A DNA stretch of 54,523 nucleotides. Origin: Planctomycetaceae bacterium. Its GTDB lineage: Bacteria; Planctomycetota; Planctomycetia; Pirellulales; Thermoguttaceae. Below are positions 47,701 to 53,775 of the stretch, one piece after another. Position numbers and translations under genes: made by a program. Every line of letters starts with the position of its first letter. Within the stretch, counting starts at the first letter, position 1. The notes under the pieces are model-generated. The model was not told the DNA's origin and ran no database searches. It saw nothing but the letters and a program-made list of their open reading frames with translations. The stretch spans positions 1 through 54,523 of the forward strand of contig SFIW01000035.1 of NCBI GenBank assembly GCA_004556055.1. Reading direction: 5' to 3'.

Positions 47701-48932
47701 TGGTTGTTCGACAGGAAGATCGTGACGATCTTGGCGTCGACGTTCTGCGGCGTCGAGACGCTTCCCGTGAGGTTGATCTCTCCGCTTTCGTCGATCGGGC
47801 TAAAGTCGATATTACCCGCGCTGGGTAGACGAACTCTTTGCCGATCTCCGCGCGGGGTTCGGCGCCAAACGCGCTTGACCGACTCGGCGTCTTTTGGATC
47901 GGGAATCTCCTCTTTCGTATAGATTCCCCAGGATGCTTCGACTTCGATTTCGTCGACTTTGCGCGCGACGCAGAAGGTCATGCCGAGGGAGGAGGGGCGG
48001 GAAGTCGCGCGCCGCGCCAAGGCGATGGAGTCGTCGTCGGCGTCCTCTTTACCGTCGTCGTTGATCTCTTGCCCGTCGTCGTTCCTCGTCGACGATTCCG
48101 AATAGGCGGAGTAGTTTTTGGGACGTTCGTAAAACGCGGCCTTCCGATCTTCTTGGAGTTCGGAGTCGAGTTTTGGGGAGGGGATGAGATCTTCGTCGTT
48201 TGCGGCGGCTAAGTCGTCGTCCAAATCTTCGCTGGGAACGTCGGTCTGGTCGCTCGCGTCCCCTTTGGGGGAGACGCTGTTGGGGACGAGAAAGCCGACG
48301 AGATATCGGGAGCTGACGCGTGGGTCGTCGAGGATTTCGTATGGTCCGTCGGCGGGTCCGAGGATATTCCATTCGAGAATTTGAGCGAGGAGATCGCGGA
48401 CGTAGCCGGAGTATTTGTTCTGTAGGGAGCTGTCTTCTTCGGCGCGGTCTTCGAAGGTCGGGAGCTTGGCGAAGGAGAGGTTTTCGTGGGCGAGGAGTTC
48501 GTCGAGCTGGGGGAGGGGGAGATGCTCGAGGGGGAGGTTCGGGGAAGAGAGATCGACGCGGAACGGCAGGGGCGCGGGGCCTTCGAGTTTGAGACGGGCG
48601 TCGAAGTAGAGTCTGACGCGGAGTTCGTCCTGGGGGGAGTCGGGATCCTTGGGGAGGGGGAGGGGTAGGACGTGCGGGACGCAGAGTCTTGCGACGGCGA
48701 GGGGGCGGAGCGTCTGCGGGTCGACGAAGAGGAGCGCGTCGCCGGGAGTGACTTTGAGAGGCGAGAGAATGTTTTCGGCGGGATCGAGAACCGCTTCGTA
48801 GGGGACGTCGGTCCAGAATTCGTCGGTCGGGGCGCCGGGGAGGATCCAGGCGTTGGGGACGCGGGACGCGTCGTAATCTTCGGTCTGGGAGACGGAGGTT
48901 GCGGACTTTTTTGAGTCGGATAAGGGGGTCAT
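44697..48932 (-). CDS. drmA: DISARM protein DrmA, SF2 helicase
   Basis: 1411 residues. Superfamily 2 motifs: Walker A PTGGGKT (704-710), a DELH box (958-961), STAT (999-1002), NMLSVGVDVPRLG (1186-1198) and motif VI QATSRVGRR (1204-1212). A zinc-site-like CPWC with two further cysteines (821-852) lies between motifs I and II. The N-terminal 650 residues have no motif I recognise and include an acidic low-complexity stretch (226-301). The C-terminal 20 residues are also acidic. The helicase plus overlapping DUF1998 and PLD genes is the diagnostic DISARM core (known drmA-drmB-drmC). The ATG start has AAGGCG upstream. It is transcribed as the first gene of the three-gene minus-strand operon in view. 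Confidence 0.88.
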   Translation of the reverse strand: MTPLSDSKKSATSVSQTEDYDASRVPNAWILPGAPTDEFWTDVPYEAVLDPAENILSPLKVTPGDALLFVDPQTLRPLAVARLCVPHVLPLPLPKDPDSPQDELRVRLYFDARLKLEGPAPLPFRVDLSSPNLPLEHLPLPQLDELLAHENLSFAKLPTFEDRAEEDSSLQNKYSGYVRDLLAQILEWNILGPADGPYEILDDPRVSSRYLVGFLVPNSVSPKGDASDQTDVPSEDLDDDLAAANDEDLIPSPKLDSELQEDRKAAFYERPKNYSAYSESSTRNDDGQEINDDGKEDADDDSIALARRATSRPSSLGMTFCVARKVDEIEVEASWGIYTKEEIPDPKDAESVKRVWRRTPRGDRQRVRLPSAGNIDFSPIDESGEINLTGSVSTPQNVDAKIVTIFLSNNQAEKKKNKDEGALFQARLRVRSPRGGAIFVSRNIALAPIRNRANGASMEEQELAFLYRKRQEFAVGHNVSTRVERYASDPRLATAIETTFLPSYDLPVSQENKSEELVALKENGAFDMKRLGKMKRAESIPLLRSFVDDYAAWIDKTWNPLEKDAAEGFDEGTIKNLRGNCEAALKRLREGVDVLEKNDVAYRAFGFMNRVMAEQRARYEAVKEFARADDESLKSSKKAAGVNRVEPELPLKKYQEPRYCSWRPFQLAFILLTLPSLADPNHPDRTRENGESVSGAPLDLLWFPTGGGKTEAYLGLAAFAIAARRLQKEKDFSNYDASGGTTVLMRYTLRLLTIQQFQRAATLFCAMEHERMKDEKTWGEERFTLGLWVGQKTTPNTTKQAKKYLDGVDYNGSSPLQFTRCPWCGRLVETQGVISDENAGATRVFCLSKRSCEFGRDTNGGIPVITVDEEIYRRPPSMLISTIDKFAMLPWRNETRTLFGIHEKRCERHHLVWPGNDCDGVSRHGKKKGEKDPAPRIVNFNKDYKKIGYRPPDLVIQDELHLINGPLGSLAGLYEGAIDSLCAWTDVAGRRHYAKIVASTATARLAERQCRNLYNRAAKVFPPSGASVDDNYFNCQKEPTRDAPGRRYLGVCAPGITTQSGSVVLYATLMTAAKFLFNSFGALADPYMTLVGYYSSLRELGGARRLAEDNVQTYVTRVNRVPGKKPRPGLCARAYGGYAQELTSRVSASRIPVILQSLERKFTRDSSGVHVALATNMLSVGVDVPRLGLMFVQSQPKNTAEYIQATSRVGRRNPGLVVTYLLWTRPRDVSHFETFEHFHETFYSRVEAPSVTPYSPRALERGLPGVVVGIVRSKIAELSANYDAAKFKDEFVARERVEKEFDELFRRVEDVAGKEKADSVRLMVKNLLDEWQHKVGRAEYSYVGGQQDNVKYLPLLSEPGKKREKFASVTSMRDVEPDVDLTLNKFVSDFPYQNVETEETQENQEEAEDVL

Positions 48933-49114
48933 ATCGCGCCTTGTTTCGACTAGGTGTGGAGTGTGGCGGCGCGCAGAATGTCGCGCCTGATACGCATGGT
49001 TTCTTTATTATGTCATGAACTTGGTTTTTTCTTAGGGGGGTTCGGGGAAGAATGGGATTTTTTTTTAGGATTTTGGAGAATTTTTACGACATGCGAAGGG
49101 ATTTGGGGAGAGAA

Positions 49115-49142
49115 TTGCGAAGCGCGGAGAAGGGGGTATAAT
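49115..49142 (+). promoter_or_regulatory. Sigma70-like promoter of the DUF362 gene
   Basis: TTGCGA (49115-49120) and consensus TATAAT (49137-49142) with a 16-bp spacer, 26 bp before the ATG. The region between it and drmA (48933-49114) is GT-rich and would hold the divergent drmA promoter, for which I find no confident hexamers. Confidence 0.6.
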
Positions 49143-49168
49143 TTCAAGAAATCGAAAGGAGACTTTAC

Positions 49169-50176
49169 ATGAGCGATAAGAAAGTAGTTCCGGGAGTCGG
49201 CGGAGACCGTTGCACGCCGTACGAAGAGAGGACGGGTAACGAGTCGATCGTCTATTTCACGCGCGATTTGTCGGCGGAAGGGCTCAAGAAGATCTACCAG
49301 CGCGTGAGCGCGAAGTTGGTCGGGAAGGTCGGAATCAAGCTCCACACGGGGGAGCAACACGGGCCCAATATCATTCCGCGCGACTGGGTCGAGACGCTGG
49401 TGAGGTCGGTGTTGCCCGAGGCGTCGATCATCGAGACGAACACGTACTACGAAGGGGATCGCTTCACGACGGAGAAGCATCGCGAGACGCTGAAGGTGAA
49501 CGGGTGGACTTTCTGTCCCGTCGATATCATGGACGCGGAAGGAACGGCGACTTTGCCCGTGAAGGGTGGGAAGTGGTTCAAGGAAATGTCGGTCGGTAAG
49601 AACCTTCTGAATTACGACGCGATGCTGGCGCTGACGCACTTCAAGGGACACGTCATGGGCGGCTTTGGCGGCTCGAATAAGAATATCGGGATCGGTTGCG
49701 CGGACGGTAGGATCGGCAAAAAGATGATCCATACGGCTACCGGCTCGGATAATATGTGGAGCATTGCGGAAGAAGAGTTAATGGAGAGGATGACGGAGTC
49801 GACGAAATCGACGATCGATCATTTCGGGGACAAGGTCTCGTATATCAACGTGCTACGTAACATGTCGGTCTCGTGCGACTGCGAAGGTTGCGCGGCGGCG
49901 CCGGTCGTGACGCCGAATATCGGGATCGTCGCGTCCCTTGATATTTTGGCGGTAGACCAAGCGTCGGTGGATTTGGTCTACGCGCTTGAGGAGAAGGATC
50001 GGCGCGATTTGGTCGAACGAATGGAGACGCGTCATGGCTTCCGCCAACTCTCGTATATGAAAGAGCTAGGGATGGGGAACGACCGCTACGTCCTTCTCGA
50101 CGTCGACGCGGGGGACGTTCGCATAACGCCGAAAGACGCGGTGAAGGGGGTGAAGCCCTTCGTCGCGGAGAATTGA
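49169..50176 (+). CDS. DUF362 domain protein
   Basis: 335 residues, ATG start with AAAGGAG upstream. The VGIKLHTGEQHGPNIIPRDWV and MLALTHFKGHVMGGFGGSNKNIGIGCADGRIGK blocks match DUF362, a family often linked to iron-sulfur proteins. The CDCEGCAAAPVV segment (near 239-250) supplies three closely spaced cysteines, but the C-terminal double 4Fe-4S ferredoxin domain found in many relatives is missing, so metal binding is uncertain. Cytosolic, with no signal peptide. It lies between the DISARM helicase and the mobile-looking ATPase genes, and nothing ties it functionally to either. Confidence 0.8.
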   Translation: MSDKKVVPGVGGDRCTPYEERTGNESIVYFTRDLSAEGLKKIYQRVSAKLVGKVGIKLHTGEQHGPNIIPRDWVETLVRSVLPEASIIETNTYYEGDRFTTEKHRETLKVNGWTFCPVDIMDAEGTATLPVKGGKWFKEMSVGKNLLNYDAMLALTHFKGHVMGGFGGSNKNIGIGCADGRIGKKMIHTATGSDNMWSIAEEELMERMTESTKSTIDHFGDKVSYINVLRNMSVSCDCEGCAAAPVVTPNIGIVASLDILAVDQASVDLVYALEEKDRRDLVERMETRHGFRQLSYMKELGMGNDRYVLLDVDAGDVRITPKDAVKGVKPFVAEN

Positions 50177-50202
50177 CGCTCGGGCGTCGATCAACGAAGT
50201 AG

Positions 50203-50233
50203 GGCGGGCTCCGCGACGGGCTCGCCTTTTTTT
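50203..50233 (+). terminator. Terminator after the DUF362 gene (includes repeat copy 1)
   Basis: GGCGGGCT (50203-50210) pairs with GGCTCGCC (50219-50226) with two G-T pairs, followed by seven T residues. The right arm and T-run belong to the direct repeat that recurs at 51692. Confidence 0.75.
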
Positions 50234-50251
50234 GTCTTGACGAAAACGGCT
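50213..50251. repeat. Imperfect direct repeat, copy 1 (left of the AAA ATPase gene)
   Basis: 39 bp beginning GCGACGGGCTCGC, then C plus seven T, GT, CTTGACGA and ending GGCT. It matches copy 2 (51692-51731) with only a few differences: one missing C, an extra GT and two substitutions. Together the copies bracket the AAA ATPase gene and its promoter. Confidence 0.75.
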
Positions 50252-50320
50252 AGGATTTGCGGCGTCGCCGGGCGCTACGGAAGGCCGGGAAACAGGGTCG
50301 CCGATATCGCAAAACCTTCT

Positions 50321-51535
50321 TTAATTCCATTCCTCGGCCAAGAGGAAGTCGCGGATATTGCGATGTTTGACGCCGTTTCTGCTCATATCGAACTCGTCCA
50401 AAGAGACGACGTACTTGGGATAATTGTCGCGAACGCTATCGAACGCGCCGAATTCGCGCTCAATCGTTTCGTCGGAGGCTAGGAGATAGGCGACTTGCAG
50501 ATAGAGTTTCTCTCCCTCTTTTTCGCCGACAAAGTCGATTTCTTTATCGCGGGTTTTGCCAACGTTGACCTTGTAGCCTCGGCGCAGGAGCTCCAGGAAG
50601 ACGACGTTTTCCAAAATTAAGTTAATATCGCGCGTATTGCCGCCGAAGACAGCCTCGCGGATTCCATGGTCGGCGACGTAATATTTCTCGTTGGAGGCGA
50701 GAATCTGCTTCCCTTGCAAATCCTCGCGCTTGACCTGATAGAAGAGGTATGCGTCCGCGCAATACTTGAGGTAATTCAAGATTGTTTCCGGCGCGACGGC
50801 GCGGCGCTCTTGTTTGAGAAACTTGGAAAGAGAATTCGCGGAGAAGGTCGTTCCGACGTTGGCAATCACATAGGAAACGACGCGTTCGAGTAGATCGACG
50901 TCCCGAATATTGTTGCGTTTAACGATATCCTTGAGCTGGACGGAGTTGAATAGATCAAGGAGGTACTGCTGGGAAGGAGCGTCCTCATAGCGAATATTGG
51001 CAAGGTACGGCATACCGCCGACGAGGAGATATTTTTGGAAAGCCTTCTGAACGGATTGGTCGGGGGCTATGGGACGATAGAGCTCCAAAAACTCTGAAAA
51101 AGAGAAGGGGTAAATGACAAACTCGACATAGCGCCCCGCCAAATACGTAGCGAGCTCGCCGGAGAGGAGCTTGGCGTTGGAACCGGTAAGGTAGACGTCG
51201 CAGTCGAGAGAGACGCGTAGGGAATTGACGCACTTCTCCCAGTCCGCGACTTCCTGGATTTCGTCGAAGAAGAGGTAGACTTTCCCCTGGATTTTGGCGG
51301 CGCGTTTGATAATTTCGTCGTGGAGCGCTTTTGCTGTTTGCAAATGGGCGTAGCGTATCTCTTCAAAGTTAATGGAGACGAACTGCGTCGAACTGACGCC
51401 CGATTCCGCCAGCTCCTCTTTAATCAAATCGAGCATGACCGACTTGCCGCAGCGACGCATCCCCGTCATTACCTTAATCAGATCCGTTCCAATAAAGGGA
51501 CGGATGCGATTCATGTAAAGCTCGCGTTTAATCAT
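50321..51535 (-). CDS. AAA_14/DUF4143 family ATPase
   Basis: 404 residues from ATG 51535, chosen because AAAGGAGG lies eight bases upstream; a TTG further upstream overlaps that site. Walker A TGMRRCGKSV (about 23-32), Walker B VYLFFDEIQEVADWEK, sensor-1 VYLTGSNAKLL, then the Arg-containing LAGRYVEFVIYPFSF. The C-terminal DUF4143 domain has YLFYQVKREDLQGKQIL, EKYYVADHGIREAV, and the nuclease-like ENVVFLELLRRGYKVNVGKTRDKEIDFV core with E, D and Q residues in the order of PD-(D/E)XK folds. These ATPases are common in mobile and defence contexts with unclear function. It opposes its neighbours and is flanked by direct repeats, suggesting separate acquisition. Confidence 0.88.
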   Translation of the reverse strand: MIKRELYMNRIRPFIGTDLIKVMTGMRRCGKSVMLDLIKEELAESGVSSTQFVSINFEEIRYAHLQTAKALHDEIIKRAAKIQGKVYLFFDEIQEVADWEKCVNSLRVSLDCDVYLTGSNAKLLSGELATYLAGRYVEFVIYPFSFSEFLELYRPIAPDQSVQKAFQKYLLVGGMPYLANIRYEDAPSQQYLLDLFNSVQLKDIVKRNNIRDVDLLERVVSYVIANVGTTFSANSLSKFLKQERRAVAPETILNYLKYCADAYLFYQVKREDLQGKQILASNEKYYVADHGIREAVFGGNTRDINLILENVVFLELLRRGYKVNVGKTRDKEIDFVGEKEGEKLYLQVAYLLASDETIEREFGAFDSVRDNYPKYVVSLDEFDMSRNGVKHRNIRDFLLAEEWN

Positions 51536-51574
51536 TAAAATCAGCCTCCTTTTCCGCAACTGACCATAGTATAC

Positions 51575-51630
51575 TTCAGTTATATCTAAAATCGAAGGCT
51601 TTTTTAAAATTTTATCAGTTATAACTGAAA
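51575..51630. promoter_or_regulatory. Paired operator-like sites between the divergent ATPase and AlbA_2 genes
   Basis: TCAGTTATATCTAAAA (51575-51590) and TCAGTTATAACTGAAA (51615-51630) are near-identical direct repeats with their centres 40 bp apart. The second contains the perfect 12-base palindrome CAGTTATAACTG (51616-51627). TATACT on the minus strand, a -10 candidate for the ATPase gene, lies immediately beside the first. The layout is that of two operators four helical turns apart. Confidence 0.5.
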
Positions 51631-51691
51631 AAATTGAAAAACAACGCTTTTTTTCTGTTGTGATTTATAGTAAAACCGACGAACGGGCCAT

Positions 51692-51731
51692 GCGACGGGC
51701 TCGCTTTTTTTGTGTCTTGACGAGAATGGCT
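51692..51731. repeat. Imperfect direct repeat, copy 2 (right of the AAA ATPase gene)
   Basis: 40 bp: GCGACGGGCTCGC, seven T, GTGT, CTTGACGA, then GAATGGCT, closely matching copy 1. Unlike copy 1 it lacks the left arm of the hairpin, so it is not a working terminator and no gene ends just before it. A further shared TAGGATT follows each copy at slightly different distances. Confidence 0.75.
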
Positions 51732-51749
51732 TTTGAATAGGATTTATTG

Positions 51750-51755
51750 TATAAT
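51750..51755 (+). promoter_or_regulatory. -10 element of the AlbA_2 gene
   Basis: Consensus TATAAT, 36 bp before the ATG. No good -35 stands at the usual distance; an activator or an extended -10 is possible. Confidence 0.35.
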
Positions 51756-51790
51756 TTGGAGGAAAGATACTATAGGAAGGAGTTGGCTCT

Positions 51791-53182
51791 ATGAAATTAC
51801 CCTCTGAACTTCTAGCTCTGATTCACGGCGGCGAAAATCAGCATGTTGAGTTTAAAAAATCCACCTCCGCGATTACGAAAGACGTTTATGAAACGGTCTG
51901 CTCGTTTTCTAATCGAGACGGGGGGCATATCTTTTTTGGGGTGAAGGACGACGGCGATATTCTTGGCGGCAATTCCGATTGTATCGACACAATGAAAAAG
52001 GATTTCACGACGGCGGTCAACACGTGCGTATGTCGTTGCAACGGGAAACTATACGATAGGAATCATGAAGCGGATATCGATATAACGAACAACGAGGAGC
52101 TCGTTTATCAGCTATACGCTAGGAAACAGAACAAATGCTATGTGAATAAGGTGTTTCCAGCCTTTTCCGTCTCGGATCTTCGCGGCGACTTGATCGAGCG
52201 CGCGCGAAAAATGGCGTCGAGGCGCACGGGGCGCCATTCTTGGCTTGATATGACGGACGAGGAGCTGCTCAGGAGCGCGGGGCTTATTCTTAGAGATACG
52301 ACAAGCGGGGAAGAGGGGATCACGCTAGCGTCGATTCTTTTGTTTGGTCCTGACGACCTGATAATGTCGACGGTAGCGCATTATAAAACGGACGCGATCT
52401 TCCGCGTTTTTAACGTCGATCGGTACGACGACCGCGACGTGGTGATAACGAATCTTCTCGATAGTTTCGATCGACTCGTCGACTTTGGAACGAAGCATTT
52501 AAACGATCTGTTTGTCCTGGACGGTCTCGTAAGCGTGAGCGCCAGGGATAAAATACTGCGCGAAATCGTCTCGAATCTTCTAGCGCATCGCGACTTTTCA
52601 AGCGCGTATGTCGCAAAACTAATCATTGAAAGGGATCGAATCGTCACGGAAAACAGCAATTTTGCGCACGGTATTGGCCCGTTAAATCTTCTCTCCTTCG
52701 AACCGTTTCCTAAGAATCCTCCTATTTCGAAGGTCTTTCGTGAAATAGGACTTGCCGACGAATTGGGATCGGGTATGCGCAATACGTACAAATACACGCG
52801 ATTATATTCCGGCGAGGAGCCGTCCTTTACCGAAGGGGACGTCTTCCGCACAGTGATTCCGCTTACGGAAGCGGCGACCGTTACCGTAGGGCCGGAAGTT
52901 CCGTCGGAGAACGACGTCAGCTTAGAAGCTCCAACGCACGTCGACTCGGAAATCAAATTATCGGCGGACGTGTTGAACGGTTTAATAAACTTCTGCTCGC
53001 AGCCAAGAAGTCGGCGCGAAATGCAGGATTTCTGCGGCTTAAAATCGGATGAATATTTTAGAAAGTATGTTATTAAACCAATGCTTCAGAAAGGAATGAT
53101 TGAGCAAACTCTGCCAGATAAACCAACGAGTAGTCGACAACGATATTTCAAGTCGCAAAATTACAGTATTGGCGCTGAATAA
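51791..53182 (+). CDS. Schlafen/AlbA_2-type ATP-binding transcriptional regulator
   Basis: 463 residues, ATG start with AGGAAGGAG upstream. The N-terminal AlbA_2 (Schlafen) domain (about 1-130) has GENQHVEFKKSTSAITKDV and GGHIFFGVKDDGDILGG. The middle (about 240-365) is the GHKL-like RecG-related ATP-binding domain with EIVSNLLAHRDFSSAYV and FREIGLADELGSGMRNT. The C-terminal 75 residues look like a winged helix (FCSQPRSRREMQDFCGLKSDEYF). Such proteins are frequent in accessory regions, as putative regulators or nucleic-acid-acting factors; the role here is unknown. Codon use is AT-richer than that of the DISARM operon. It ends one base before the 11-bp minisatellite. Confidence 0.88.
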   Translation: MKLPSELLALIHGGENQHVEFKKSTSAITKDVYETVCSFSNRDGGHIFFGVKDDGDILGGNSDCIDTMKKDFTTAVNTCVCRCNGKLYDRNHEADIDITNNEELVYQLYARKQNKCYVNKVFPAFSVSDLRGDLIERARKMASRRTGRHSWLDMTDEELLRSAGLILRDTTSGEEGITLASILLFGPDDLIMSTVAHYKTDAIFRVFNVDRYDDRDVVITNLLDSFDRLVDFGTKHLNDLFVLDGLVSVSARDKILREIVSNLLAHRDFSSAYVAKLIIERDRIVTENSNFAHGIGPLNLLSFEPFPKNPPISKVFREIGLADELGSGMRNTYKYTRLYSGEEPSFTEGDVFRTVIPLTEAATVTVGPEVPSENDVSLEAPTHVDSEIKLSADVLNGLINFCSQPRSRREMQDFCGLKSDEYFRKYVIKPMLQKGMIEQTLPDKPTSSRQRYFKSQNYSIGAE

Positions 53183-53713
53183 GTCAGTTGGAAGTCGGTT
53201 GGAAGTCTGTTGGAAGTCGGTTGGAAGTCTGTTGGAAGTCAGTTGGAAGTCAGTTGGAAGTCTGTGGGAAGTCTGTTGGAAGTCTGTTGGAAGTCTGTTG
53301 GAAGTCTGTTGGAAGTCAGTTGGAAGTCAGTTGGAAGTCGGTGGTAAGTCGGTGGTAAGTCGCTGGTAAGTCGGTGAAAATCCAGCGGTAATTCGTTTGT
53401 AAGTGAATGATTTATAATAAGTTGCTGAAAGTTGTGTCAGCCAGTGGTAAGTCGGTGGTAAGTCGGTGGTAAGTCTGTTGGAAGTCGGTTGGAAGTCAGT
53501 TGGAAGTCAGTTGGAAGTCAGTTGGAAGTCAGTTGGAAGTCAGTTGGAAGTCAGTTGGAAGTCGGTGGTAAGTCTGGTGGAAGTCTGGTGGAAGTCGGTG
53601 GAAGTCTGGTGGAAGTCTGGTGGAAGTCTGGTGGAAGTCTGGTGGAAGTCTGGTGGAAGTCTGGTGGAAGTCTGGTGGAAGTCGGTGGAAGTCGGTGGAA
53701 GTCGGTGGAAGTC
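53183..53713. repeat. 11-bp-period minisatellite
   Basis: The unit NGTTGGAAGTC (N = A, G or T) repeats about 14 times without a break at 53186-53340, then degenerates to GGTGGTAAGTC forms, with a unique interruption at about 53375-53442. It resumes as GGTGGTAAGTC, NGTTGGAAGTC, and finally TGGTGGAAGTC mixed with 10-base GGTGGAAGTC units to about 53713. The period of 11 leaves most frames open on both strands, so long but meaningless ORFs of WKSVGSLLEV or TSTRLPPDFHQ type appear; none has a supported start. It fills the whole convergent gap between the AlbA_2 gene and the terminator of the methyltransferase-like gene. Confidence 0.95.
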
Positions 53714-53735
53714 GCCCCGGCGCGGCGGGGCAAGA

Positions 53736-53770
53736 AAAGAAAAAGCGCGGGAAGGTGGGGATTCCCGCGC
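53736..53770 (-). terminator. Intrinsic terminator after the methyltransferase-like gene
   Basis: GCGCGGGAA (53745-53753) and TTCCCGCGC (53762-53770) form a nine-base stem; read on the minus strand it is followed by a T-rich run (CTTTTTCTTTTCTTG). Confidence 0.85.
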
Positions 53771-53775
53771 GCAGG

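Noticed and set aside
53183..53713. Repeat array as a CRISPR or as repeat-protein genes
   Set aside because: The unit is only 11 bp with no spacers between repeats, and no cas genes are near. Open frames in several phases result from the 11-bp period, not from coding selection.
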